Positions 35,500 through 43,692 of a DNA stretch of 64,000 nucleotides are shown one piece after another. This DNA is from SABY01 sp964523795 (GTDB lineage Bacteria > Bacteroidota > Bacteroidia > Bacteroidales > 4484-276): NCBI GenBank assembly GCA_964523795.1, contig CAZGAO010000008.1, forward strand, positions 1 to 64,000, written 5' to 3'. The translations under genes were made by a program, and so were the position numbers. Each line of letters starts with the position of its first letter. Position 1 is the stretch's first letter. Below the pieces are notes generated by a model. It was not told the origin of the DNA. It saw nothing but the letters and a program-made list of their open reading frames with translations, and ran no database searches.

Positions 35500-36564
35500 G
35501 TGAACAGACTCAACTATTTTTTTCTGGCGACAATACTTTCAGGTTTATTTTTCTCCTCAAATCTTCAGGCTCAAATTGGTGGCGATGGTGTTTATCGCTT
35601 TCTCAACATGCCCGTGTCGGCGCGCGCTGCAGCAATGGGTGGAAATTTTTTGGCCGTAAAAGACGGCGATCTTACCCAGGCACTCTTCAATCCATCGGTG
35701 ATTTCGCCCGAGATGGACAACAACTTAGCACTAAGCTTTGTCGATTATTTCACCGATATCAATTACGGCTCTGCAACTTATGCCAAATCGTTTAATCAGA
35801 TCGGCACCTACACCGCCACCATGCAGTACCTTAATTATGGCGAGTTTACCTATGCCGATGAAACCGGAGAAACCTTCGGCACTTTTACCGCCAACGACCT
35901 GGCACTGAGCCTGGGCTGGGGACGCCAACTGGATTCGCTATTTTCGATAGGTGCCAACCTCAAAATGATTTATTCGGGCCTGGAGGATTATCAATCCTTT
36001 GGCGTGGCCGTGGACGTGGCAGGCAGCTATTACAATCCTGATCAAAGGCTCACCATTTCGCTGGTAGCCCGCAACATTGGCTCACAATTAAAGCCTTACC
36101 GCTCCGGCAATTACGAACCTCTGCCTTTCGAGATCAACCTCGGGCTTTCGCAAAAATTGAAGCATCTTCCTTTTCGCTATTCTATTTTGCTTACCAACCT
36201 TCAGAAATGGGATTTAACTTACGATGACCCTAACGACCCCGACCAACAAATCGACCCCATAAGCGGCGAAGTGAACGAGAAAGACAGCTTTAGCGAGTTT
36301 GGCGACAAAGCCCTGCGCCACGTAGTAATTGGCGGCGAGTTTATCCCCAGCAAATTTTTCTCGATACGCTTTGGCTACAACTACCAACGCCGTCAGGAGC
36401 TGGGCGTTTACAGCAAAATGGGCATGGTAGGTTTTTCGTGGGGACTGGCTGTTAAAGTGTCAAAGTTTCAAATCGAATATTCACGGGCTACCTATCACCT
36501 CAGCGGCTCGCCCAACTATATCACCATCCGCACCAACCTCTCCGACTTCGGCAGGAAAAATTAA
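35500..36564 (+). CDS. porQ: Type IX secretion system protein PorQ
   Basis: This 354-residue outer-membrane beta-barrel protein starts at GTG 35500 with a signal peptide (NYFFLATILSGLFFSSNLQA). The opening GGDGVYRFLNMPVSARAAAM and the repeats of short beta strands to the end match PorQ. In the T9SS it works with PorU, PorV and PorZ at the cell surface, where cargo is processed and attached. Its presence explains the several sorting-domain proteins in this window. It is followed by a DUF4294 gene. Confidence 0.92.
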   Translation: MNRLNYFFLATILSGLFFSSNLQAQIGGDGVYRFLNMPVSARAAAMGGNFLAVKDGDLTQALFNPSVISPEMDNNLALSFVDYFTDINYGSATYAKSFNQIGTYTATMQYLNYGEFTYADETGETFGTFTANDLALSLGWGRQLDSLFSIGANLKMIYSGLEDYQSFGVAVDVAGSYYNPDQRLTISLVARNIGSQLKPYRSGNYEPLPFEINLGLSQKLKHLPFRYSILLTNLQKWDLTYDDPNDPDQQIDPISGEVNEKDSFSEFGDKALRHVVIGGEFIPSKFFSIRFGYNYQRRQELGVYSKMGMVGFSWGLAVKVSKFQIEYSRATYHLSGSPNYITIRTNLSDFGRKN

Positions 36565-36660
36565 TGTGCTTAGCCTATAAATTGGGATCCTAACCAACAG
36601 TGAAAATATCCAAAAAAATATTTTCCCACAGGCAAGCGTTGTTTGCATAAACAATCATCC

Positions 36661-37251
36661 ATGCGGAATTTGATTCTGATTTCGATAATTTTCCTTATTC
36701 CCACCGCCGCCGCCATAGGGCAAGAGCGGGGAAAAGATTTTCATCTGGTTCAATACAAGATAATTGATAAGGACACTATTCCCTTTGTGAAAATTTCAGG
36801 GGTGGAAATTTACGATGTTAAAATTTTTAAAAGCCCAAAAAACCAACGCCGTAATAGCCGGCTCATTCGCAACGTGAAAGCAGTTTATCCCTGGGCTAAA
36901 CTGGCCGGTGCCAAATTGCAGGACTACGAAGCCATACTTTTGCAAACCGAAAGCGAAAAGGAGCAACGCCGGATTATGAAGCAAGTGGAGCGCGAAGTAC
37001 AGGAGGAATATGGTGGTGAATTGCGAAAACTAACCATTAGCCAAGGCAAAATCCTGATAAAGCTGATCGACCGCGAAACCGGCGATACGAGCTACGATCT
37101 GGTGCAGGATTTTCGTGGCAATTTTGTCGCCTTCTTTTACCAATCCTTTGCCCGCATATTTGGCTATGACCTAAAAGACCGCTACGACCCCGAGGGCAAA
37201 GACCGCAACATCGAGATTATCGTGCGAATGATTGAGCAGGGTTTGATCTAG
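36661..37251 (+). CDS. DUF4294 domain protein
   Basis: From ATG 36661 the protein has 196 residues with a signal peptide (MRNLILISIIFLIPTAAA). The central region (KAVYPWAKLAGAKLQDYEAI, RRIMKQVEREVQEEYGGELR, GKILIKLIDRETGDTSYDLV) matches DUF4294, a Bacteroidota periplasmic family of unknown function. It ends with a motif for a long helix. The TTG start at 36643 was rejected because the signal peptide begins at the ATG. It may be co-transcribed with porQ. Confidence 0.85.
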   Translation: MRNLILISIIFLIPTAAAIGQERGKDFHLVQYKIIDKDTIPFVKISGVEIYDVKIFKSPKNQRRNSRLIRNVKAVYPWAKLAGAKLQDYEAILLQTESEKEQRRIMKQVEREVQEEYGGELRKLTISQGKILIKLIDRETGDTSYDLVQDFRGNFVAFFYQSFARIFGYDLKDRYDPEGKDRNIEIIVRMIEQGLI

Positions 37252-37280
37252 AAAAATCATTTTTACAATCCTTTTTAAAT

Positions 37281-37452
37281 TTTCAAGCTCCGGAACGCAC
37301 CCTAGACGAATTGGATAATTTCGCCGATGCCTGGAACGGCAAGATCAACCGCCGAAGGCGTTTACTTTTGGGTGTGCGACTACAGCACCCTGAACAAATA
37401 TGGGAATTTGATAAACCATAAGCAGCAGGGAAGTGTAACGCCGTTGCGGTGA
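37281..37452 (+). pseudogene. Remnant of a gliding-motility-associated (T9SS type B) C-terminal domain, copy 1
   Basis: One frame reads PERTLDELDNFADAWNGKIN; the next frame continues TAEGVYFWVCDYSTLN and ends with QQGSVTPLR and a stop at 37450-37452. Together these are the end of a CHU_C-like sorting domain (WNGKIN...EGVYFWVC...QQGSVTLL) broken by a frameshift around 37355. A copy with the same lesion lies at 40499-40679. No upstream body of the gene is present. Confidence 0.7.
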
Positions 37453-37474
37453 GGGTAATGCAGGATATTGCTAA

Positions 37475-37526
37475 TTTGACCTTAATAGAAAAATGATCCC
37501 GTAAGAAAAAATCAACCTTATTAATT
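37475..37526. repeat. Direct repeat left of the DUF4143 ATPase gene
   Basis: TTTGACCTTAATAGAAAAATGA ... CAACCTTATTAATT is matched closely at 38903-38953, on the other side of the gene at 37563-38705. Confidence 0.75.
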
Positions 37527-37562
37527 ACCTTCTCTCCTCATCAGATAATGGAGGCCTTTGCA

Positions 37563-38705
37563 CTAAGATATTATTTCATTTGCCCAAAGTTGTTGCAAAA
37601 AATCACGCCAGGGCAAAACCAGCACATCTCCCATTTGTCGGGGAAAAGGGTCGTTGGTAACCAGCACCAGTTTTTTAACCGTATAATCATTGGCAAATTG
37701 TTTTAAGCCTCTGGCATGAAGTGGTCTGGCATTGGCAGTAGATTTTGTTTCAATAGCGACCTCATGATCTCCCAACACAAAATCAATTTCAATCTGGGAT
37801 GCAGTGCGCCAATAATATATCGGGTATTCAATTGATGAATAGTTGCTGTGGGCAAATATCTCCTGGTAAATAAAATGCTCAAACGCATTGCCCATTGCTT
37901 CACTTCCCGGTTCTATTCGGCCTCTTTTTAGCAAATAGTTGACGATGCCAACGTCAAAATAGTAAAACTTAGGAGCCAATATCACTCGGCGTTTTGGCCG
38001 TTTTTGAAACGAGGGCAAAAATCGCCCGGTCAGCGTATCAACAAGTATCTGAAAGTATTCTTTAATGGTAGGTGAACTAACACCGCACTCAGCGGCGATA
38101 TTTGTGTAATTAACTATTTCTCCATTCGAAAATGCAGCTGCTTCCAGAAAACGCGAAAAGGTGGAAATGTTCCTAATTCTTGCTTCCGCCATAATTTCTT
38201 CTCTCAGGTAATTTCCGATATAGGATGAAACCAATTTTTTAGGGTTTTTTGCCAGATAATGCCTGGGAAGCAAGCCATGGTTAAGTGCACGCATCAGATC
38301 AAAGTCCGGGATTTCATGACTCACCAGTGGAAATAATTCATATCGAAGTGCTCTGCCTCCAAGAAGGTTAGCACCGGATCGCAATATATTCCGTGGACTT
38401 GAACCACTCAAAACAAACCGCCTCGCTGTGTTTTCAATTAACCAATGAACCTCATCAAGCAATTGTGGTATTTTCTGTATTTCATCAACTACAACCGGGT
38501 TTTCAGATTTCGATGCAAGAACTATTTCCCTGAATTGTGTCGGATTTTTTTGAAGCCGTTCAAAAATATCAGTTTGTAATAAGTCAAACCACAAGGAATT
38601 CGGATACATTTTTTTTAATAAAGTGCTTTTTCCGGTTTGTCGAGCACCCCAAAGAAAAAGGCTTTCATTCTCGGATCCTACAAAATTTTGAACTCTAATA
38701 AACAT
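37563..38705 (-). CDS. AAA-family ATPase with DUF4143 domain
   Basis: This 380-residue protein has Walker A GARQTGKSTL (Lys26), Walker B-like VVVDEIQKIPQLL and sensor VLSGSSPRN in the N-terminal ATPase. A winged-helix part follows (NIAAECGVSSPTIKEYFQIL). The C-terminal DUF4143 part has a PD-(D/E)XK-like QIEIDFVLGDHEVAIETKST. It is only distantly related to the protein at 16508. It is framed by direct repeats at 37475 and 38903, which suggests it moved in as a unit. Function is not known beyond the family. Confidence 0.88.
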   Translation of the reverse strand: MFIRVQNFVGSENESLFLWGARQTGKSTLLKKMYPNSLWFDLLQTDIFERLQKNPTQFREIVLASKSENPVVVDEIQKIPQLLDEVHWLIENTARRFVLSGSSPRNILRSGANLLGGRALRYELFPLVSHEIPDFDLMRALNHGLLPRHYLAKNPKKLVSSYIGNYLREEIMAEARIRNISTFSRFLEAAAFSNGEIVNYTNIAAECGVSSPTIKEYFQILVDTLTGRFLPSFQKRPKRRVILAPKFYYFDVGIVNYLLKRGRIEPGSEAMGNAFEHFIYQEIFAHSNYSSIEYPIYYWRTASQIEIDFVLGDHEVAIETKSTANARPLHARGLKQFANDYTVKKLVLVTNDPFPRQMGDVLVLPWRDFLQQLWANEIIS

Positions 38706-38806
38706 GATAATTTAAAGTTATTATTTAAAAATACATGATAATTAAAAGCAAAGTTAATAAATAATTCCAATGCTTCGCTTTTTCAAACATGGGTTTTATC
38801 AAATAA

Positions 38807-38826
38807 ATCCATCGAATACGATGGAT
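38807..38826. repeat. Short perfect inverted repeat
   Basis: Arms ATCCATCG (38807-38814) and CGATGGAT (38819-38826) around AATA, in the gene-free spacer 38706-39157. Confidence 0.55.
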
Positions 38827-38906
38827 TAAAAATGAATCCGGGTCAAACAGTTTTACGATCATCTCTAAAAAAATAGATTGAACTTCCTCACATCCTACCT
38901 TATTTG

Positions 38907-39009
38907 ACCTTAGTAGAAAAATGAACCCGAAGATAAAAACAACCTTATTAATTTCCAGATTGAATAAGGTTAAGCCTGCGGTGGTCGCATTTTCTACTAA
39001 GGTTTTTTA
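38907..39009. repeat. Long nested hairpin element
   Basis: Outer arms ACCTTAGTAGAAAAATG (38907-38923) and CATTTTCTACTAAGGT (38988-39003) pair with one bulge. Inner arms AACCTTATT (38941-38949) and AATAAGGTT (38963-38971) pair perfectly. A T run follows. Its left half is the direct repeat also seen at 37475. It could be a miniature mobile element or a terminator. Confidence 0.7.
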
Positions 39010-39157
39010 GTAATGATAAGCCTGCCTGGCCAGTTAGACTAATTTTTAATCCTACACCAATGATCCCCTTTTTTGAAACAGAACTTTATATCCTCCCGCA
39101 CTTTTAGCGTTTGTGGCAAAAGGAAATCTCTTTGTGAGCCATTAAAAATGTTTTACC

Positions 39158-39165
39158 TAATTTTG
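39158..39165 (+). promoter_or_regulatory. Candidate -7 promoter element TAATTTTG
   Basis: TAnnTTTG match 22 bases upstream of the small ORF at 39188; the same arrangement is kept at 40742 before its paralogue. Confidence 0.55.
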
Positions 39166-39187
39166 TTGCATTAAAAACAAAGAGCTA

Positions 39188-39367
39188 ATGAATGCAGGAG
39201 CATATCAAATTTCATTGTCATACCGCCAAATCTTAGATTTAGTCGGGCAACTACAGCTCAAGGATAAAACTAGGCTAAGCCTGGAGCTTGCCAAAGAAGC
39301 CAAAGACCAAACGCTTACCCGTTTGCTCGATAGTTTCAAAACCGATGAAATAAGTCTTGAGGATTAA
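39188..39367 (+). CDS. Antitoxin-like small protein, copy 1
   Basis: This is a 59-residue protein beginning NAGAYQISLSYRQILDLVGQ and ending TLTRLLDSFKTDEISLED. The N-terminal pattern resembles short antitoxins that precede PIN-domain toxins in Bacteroidota and cyanobacteria, but the C-terminal toxin-binding part is short and no PIN gene follows. Instead the Rpn nuclease gene starts 58 bp downstream on the same strand. A paralogue with a similar promoter lies at 40772. The antitoxin assignment is recalled by resemblance only. Confidence 0.6.
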   Translation: MNAGAYQISLSYRQILDLVGQLQLKDKTRLSLELAKEAKDQTLTRLLDSFKTDEISLED

Positions 39368-39425
39368 AATTAAAAAACTGCACAAACGAGAAATAGTTGT
39401 AATTTTACAACAAATACATTGAACG

Positions 39426-40331
39426 ATGACAGAATTTAAAGAAAAATACATAAACCCATTTACCGACTATGGTTTTAAACGTTTGTTTGGCGAACCTGCC
39501 TGCCGGCAAGGCAGGGAACCCAACAAGGATTTATTGCTTGATTTCTTGAATGAACTTTTGAAAGACCAGGAAGGGGAAATTACGGAATTGTCATATTTGC
39601 CGAACGAAAAATTACCAATTTCGGTTGGCGACCGAAGAGCAATTTTTGATATTTACTGTACCAATGAAAAAGGCGAGCAATTCATTGTAGAAATGCAAAA
39701 AGCTGAGCAGAAATTTTTTAAAGACAGAACCATCTTTTATTCAACCTTTCCAATACAGGAACAAGCAAGAAACAAGGACAGATTTTGGAATTTTGAATTA
39801 AAAGCAGTTTATACCATCGGGATTTTAGATTTTGAGTTTGAAGAAAGTGACCCTGACAAATACCGCCACGAAGTACAGTTGACAGAACAAGAAACAAAAA
39901 AAGTTTTTTACGACAAGTTAACTTACATCTACCTCGAAATGCCCAAGTTTAATAAAACGGAGAAAGAATTAGAAACTCGCTTTGATAAATGGATGTTCGT
40001 TCTGAAAAATCTTCCAAAGCTTGAAAGAATACCCGTTGAATTAAAAGAAAATATTTTCTTAAAACTTTTTGAAACTGCTGAAATTGCAAAATTAAAACCA
40101 GACGAATACAAACAGTATGAAGCAAGCGTAAATGCTTACAGAGATATTTTTAATATAAAAAACACCTATCTCGAAAAAGGAAAGATTGAAGGAAAGATTG
40201 AAGGAAAGATTGAAGGAAAGATTGAAGAGAAAAGAGCGACTGCTATAATTGGTTTGAAAGAAGGTTATCCAATAGAAATTATCTCGAAAATGACAGGTTT
40301 AACAGAGAAAGAAATTAACAAATTGAAATAG
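39426..40331 (+). CDS. Rpn-family PD-(D/E)XK nuclease / putative transposase, copy 2
   Basis: This 301-residue protein is nearly identical to the gene at 5180 through the nuclease part (FDIY and IVEMQ motifs kept). Differences: a 21-nt palindrome (39495-39515) is inserted in frame after FGE, adding PACRQGR, and the EGKI repeat is longer (four 12-nt units). The tail after the repeat is different (EKRATAIIGLKEGYPIEIIS) although the last residues (GLTEKEINKLK) are similar again. The upstream region with GTTGTAATTTTACAAC is also shared. It may still be functional because the insertion keeps the frame. Confidence 0.9.
   Translation: MTEFKEKYINPFTDYGFKRLFGEPACRQGREPNKDLLLDFLNELLKDQEGEITELSYLPNEKLPISVGDRRAIFDIYCTNEKGEQFIVEMQKAEQKFFKDRTIFYSTFPIQEQARNKDRFWNFELKAVYTIGILDFEFEESDPDKYRHEVQLTEQETKKVFYDKLTYIYLEMPKFNKTEKELETRFDKWMFVLKNLPKLERIPVELKENIFLKLFETAEIAKLKPDEYKQYEASVNAYRDIFNIKNTYLEKGKIEGKIEGKIEGKIEEKRATAIIGLKEGYPIEIISKMTGLTEKEINKLK
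39495..39515. repeat. 21-nt palindrome inserted inside the Rpn gene
   Basis: Arms CCTGCCT and AGGCAGG flank a self-complementary centre (GCCGGCA). It is absent from the otherwise near-identical gene at 5180, so its exact borders can be read. It adds seven codons without changing the frame. Confidence 0.85.
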
Positions 40332-40498
40332 AGATTGTTCTATACAGACAAAACAAAGAAGAAGATCTTTAGTTGAAAGATAGGGCAAAGTAACATGATG
40401 CTCAAAGAAGTGCTTACATAATTCAGAACAGGATGCGGACAAGAAGCACGGTTGAATTTCACGGGCTTTGGGAATAAAAGAAAAAGCCGAAGGACTAG

Positions 40499-40679
40499 AA
40501 AATTCGTATCAATCGCTGGGGGCGCATCGTAGCCGAGTTGGATAATTTCGCCGAGCAATGGAACGGCAAAATCAACCGCCGAAGGGGTTTGCTTTTGGGT
40601 GTGCGACTACGGTGCCTTAAACAAATACGGGGATTTGGTAAAACATAAACAGCAGGGGAGCGTAACGTTGCTGAAGTGA
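40499..40679 (+). pseudogene. Remnant of a gliding-motility-associated (T9SS type B) C-terminal domain, copy 2
   Basis: One frame reads IRINRWGRIVAELDNFAEQ followed by WNGKIN; the next continues TAEGVCFWVCDYGALN and ends QQGSVTLLK with stop at 40677-40679. NRWG and QGSVTLLK are typical of this sorting domain. The frameshift is at the same place as in the copy at 37281, so the lesion predates the duplication or was copied by conversion. Confidence 0.7.
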
Positions 40680-40741
40680 GGGTAAAAGAGAAATTATTTA
40701 TGTGGTGCATAGGTAATTTATGCTGGTAAGAGGGTTTTGTG

Positions 40742-40749
40742 TAATTTTG
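40742..40749 (+). promoter_or_regulatory. Candidate -7 promoter element TAATTTTG
   Basis: TAnnTTTG match 22 bases upstream of ATG 40772, with the same spacing as at 39158. Confidence 0.55.
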
Positions 40750-40771
40750 CTTGATTAAAAATAAAGAGATT

Positions 40772-40948
40772 ATGAATGCAGGAGCATATCAAATTTCATT
40801 GTCATACAGTCAAATCTTAGATTTGGTTAGGCAGTTGCCATTTAAGGAAAAAACAAAACTTAGTCGCGAACTTGCAAAAGAAACCAAAGATCAAACGCTT
40901 ACCCGTTTGCTCGATAGTTTCAAAGCCGATGAAATAAGTCTTGCCTGA
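40772..40948 (+). CDS. Antitoxin-like small protein, copy 2
   Basis: This is a 58-residue protein (NAGAYQISLSYSQILDLVRQ ... LLDSFKADEISLA) paralogous to 39188. No toxin gene follows; the next gene is 238 bp away in an AT-rich island. It is thus an orphan antitoxin-like gene. The extra in-frame start at 40751 is not ATG-near-promoter compatible because it lies inside the promoter region. Confidence 0.6.
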   Translation: MNAGAYQISLSYSQILDLVRQLPFKEKTKLSRELAKETKDQTLTRLLDSFKADEISLA

Positions 40949-41185
40949 TAATAGGAAGTCACACTTGTGTGCTTTCAAATTACATCATCAATATGATTAT
41001 CGGATGTACGGCACATATTATTTTGCTTATGGTTTCGGTTAATTATTTTAGAATTTCGGTAGATTTGTATGGGAGTCATGAATAATGCCATCAACAAACT
41101 ATTAAATTAAAAATACGTTGACATACTGATTTAAAAACTAATTTAAGCTAATAATTTTATTATTTTTGCTTTCTAATACAGAAAA

Positions 41186-42853
41186 ATGAATCTAAAAGTT
41201 AAGTTTATTTTTTCAGCAATATTTTCATTGTCCCTGTCAGTTGGACACCCTGCAATTGGGCAAGTTCTAAAACCATACACTTGCCTTATTGATAGGGTAG
41301 ATATTCATGGCTTTGAAAGCACAAGAACATTTGACCGGAATGGCATTATTCTTTCAAGAGGGAAGTATCATCCATTAAGCATTGTTAATTATGGTATTCT
41401 CTCATACTACTATTTTCTTGAAACATCTGATAGTACCTACTATGAAAAATTTCTTGATCAAGCCAAATATTTTTATGATTCAACAAAAATCACTTTATTA
41501 TACAATGGTAAGGGTGTTGGTTTACCATATACCTTTAAAGCTCATGACTTAGGTATCCCTTGGTATTCCGGTATGACTCAAGGTGCAGCAATCAGCTATT
41601 TATTGAGGTATTACTCTATTACACATGATGATTATATAAAATCATTAATTCAAAAAATAGCCTATTTGCTTTTATTACCGCAAGAAGATGGTGGGACAAT
41701 CTCAAAAACACCCGAAGGTTATACTTGGATTGAGGAATATCCAAATTCAAAGAGTTCCCCACAGGTATTAAATGGATTTATTAATGGGTTTATTGGCTTA
41801 AAAGAGTATTGTGATTTTTTTCCAGATGACACAATTGCAAGTAGAATTTTAAATGAGACCTATATTGGTTTGGTAAATAGTTTAGAGTATTATGATACAC
41901 CAAATTGGACTTACTATAATCGAAAAAAAACAAACGTATCAAATGCTTACCTGCGTTACCAGATATATGAAATGAAGCACTTAATGGAAATATTCAACAA
42001 TCCTATATTTGATGATCAAATGCGTATATGGAGTTATTTTTCCTATAATAATTTTATAAAAAACAGCAACAAGCATTATAAGTATAGAAACCATAATATC
42101 TCAAAACCAATAAAGTCATTTGGAAATTACGGGATTTATGAGATGGATTCAAATAGCTATTCAAAGATACGTGATTATTCTGTAAAAGTATTTTACTCAT
42201 GGAGACAAATTAAAAGGTATAATAAAAAGAAACCAATAAAGACAAATCCGAAGAAATCAAAATATGGAATTTTTAGTTTCGAATCTCAAAATAATGATTC
42301 GGTTGATTATATTCAACTTCAAGTAAATAATGCAGGTGTGGGTATAGATATTCAACTATACAATAAAGTTAAGGGTGAGACCAATAAATATTTCCCTGTA
42401 GAATTCCAGCATTACTTAGCGAATGATTCATTAACTGTTTTTTGTGATAATATTAGCCTCTTAGACTTATTAATTTCAATTGAATATAAAAAAGGCAAAG
42501 TTCTTACTTCACTAAGGGATACTGCTAATCTATATAAAACTAAAAAAGAAAAACCACCTTTTTTTGGACATTATCAAACAGATATTTATCAGTTAAATGC
42601 AAATGAAAAATATAGCGTGGAATTATCACTAATTGGAACTGATTATGCTGTTGTCTTCTATAAATATGCGAAAAGTGAAGCATTAATTAATAAAAGTAAA
42701 TGGCAAGCCAAAAATACCTTGGGGACATTTTTTGAGCCGAGTACTAGCGGGTATTATGAGTTTTTAATAGTTTTTGATTGGAAGTCACCAATTTCATCAA
42801 TACAAGAGTTTAACATCCTACTTTCTGATGGCTTACAGGATGGTAAGAAATGA
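41186..42853 (+). CDS. Secreted D-glucuronyl C5-epimerase-like protein
   Basis: This 555-residue protein has a signal peptide (FIFSAIFSLSLSVGHPAIG). The region at about 110-300 matches the C-terminal domain of D-glucuronyl C5-epimerases (IPWYSGMTQGAAISYLLRYY, WIEEYPNSKSSPQVLNGFIN). These enzymes convert glucuronate to iduronate residues in polysaccharide. The C-terminal 200 residues are strand-rich and unrecognised. The gene is clearly AT-rich compared with flanking core genes and opens a run of similar AT-rich genes, so recent transfer is likely. Actual activity on a bacterial glycan is inference. Confidence 0.75.
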   Translation: MNLKVKFIFSAIFSLSLSVGHPAIGQVLKPYTCLIDRVDIHGFESTRTFDRNGIILSRGKYHPLSIVNYGILSYYYFLETSDSTYYEKFLDQAKYFYDSTKITLLYNGKGVGLPYTFKAHDLGIPWYSGMTQGAAISYLLRYYSITHDDYIKSLIQKIAYLLLLPQEDGGTISKTPEGYTWIEEYPNSKSSPQVLNGFINGFIGLKEYCDFFPDDTIASRILNETYIGLVNSLEYYDTPNWTYYNRKKTNVSNAYLRYQIYEMKHLMEIFNNPIFDDQMRIWSYFSYNNFIKNSNKHYKYRNHNISKPIKSFGNYGIYEMDSNSYSKIRDYSVKVFYSWRQIKRYNKKKPIKTNPKKSKYGIFSFESQNNDSVDYIQLQVNNAGVGIDIQLYNKVKGETNKYFPVEFQHYLANDSLTVFCDNISLLDLLISIEYKKGKVLTSLRDTANLYKTKKEKPPFFGHYQTDIYQLNANEKYSVELSLIGTDYAVVFYKYAKSEALINKSKWQAKNTLGTFFEPSTSGYYEFLIVFDWKSPISSIQEFNILLSDGLQDGKK

Positions 42854-42951
42854 TTATCTTAATTTTGCCTTTTTGAAAATTTGTGTGAAAAATAAATACT
42901 AATTGAATATTGCTATTTTTGTTTTTTTTAAATTGATGTATTTAATACAAT

Positions 42952-43677
42952 ATGATGAAAATAAAATTTTTAAATTTGATTAAACCGCCCAAAAAGAGAA
43001 AATCTATACCAAGACTTGATTTGGAGGCAGATAATGTTGTGGGTTTCGACCGTGAAGGTCAAAAAATAATTAATCTGTTGAACTACACAAAAGTAAGTGG
43101 ATCTTCATATTCTGGTGTGCTTTATGACATCGGATACCAAACAATTGTAATCGATGGTAAAACCCTTTCTGGTCAACGAAATCCCATGGAGCGTTTAAAA
43201 AATGTACCTTTAGATTTTAAGAATAAATCAGTGTTGGATTTGGGATGTAATCAAGGTGGCATGCTACATGCGCTTGCTAAGGATATTAAAGTTGGAGTTG
43301 GTCTTGATTATGATTACAAAATGGTAAATGTAGCTAATAAGATTAAATCCTATCATAGCAATAGTAATCTTGATTTCTTTGTTTTTAATCTTGAAAAAGA
43401 AAATCTTGAATACATCAAGGATTTCATTGTAGAAGAAATCGTTGATATTTGCTTCTTACTTTCTGTTTGCATGTGGCTAAAGAATTGGAAAGAACTCATT
43501 GTCGTTTGCAAAGGAATAAGCAAAAAAATGCTTTTTGAATCAAATGGATCCGCTGAACAACAAAATGAACAAATAAACTTTCTCAATTCTATCTATAAGA
43601 GTGTGCAAGTTATTAATGAAACTTCTGAAGATGATCCTATACAAAAAAATAGAAAATTATTATTATGTTATGATTAA
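42952..43677 (+). CDS. Class I SAM-dependent methyltransferase
   Basis: This 241-residue protein has motif I in SVLDLGCNQGGMLHALA (about 93-109), followed by acidic GVGLDYDYKMV. The N-terminal 80 residues are unrecognised. The acceptor is unknown; its place between a C5-epimerase-like protein and a kinase-fold protein, upstream of glycosyltransferases, suggests a glycan or glycolipid. AT-rich codon use as in its neighbours. The next gene starts 15 bp later. Confidence 0.75.
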   Translation: MMKIKFLNLIKPPKKRKSIPRLDLEADNVVGFDREGQKIINLLNYTKVSGSSYSGVLYDIGYQTIVIDGKTLSGQRNPMERLKNVPLDFKNKSVLDLGCNQGGMLHALAKDIKVGVGLDYDYKMVNVANKIKSYHSNSNLDFFVFNLEKENLEYIKDFIVEEIVDICFLLSVCMWLKNWKELIVVCKGISKKMLFESNGSAEQQNEQINFLNSIYKSVQVINETSEDDPIQKNRKLLLCYD

Positions 43678-43692
43678 GAATGATTAAGTAAT

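Noticed and set aside
38907..39009. Simple transcription terminator
   Set aside because: The nested arms and the half copy at 37475 are more than a terminator needs, so it is listed as a repeat, with terminator function left open.
40495..40710. Minus-strand frame of 71 codons
   Set aside because: It is antisense to the plus-strand sorting-domain remnant, whose peptide pattern is recognisable.
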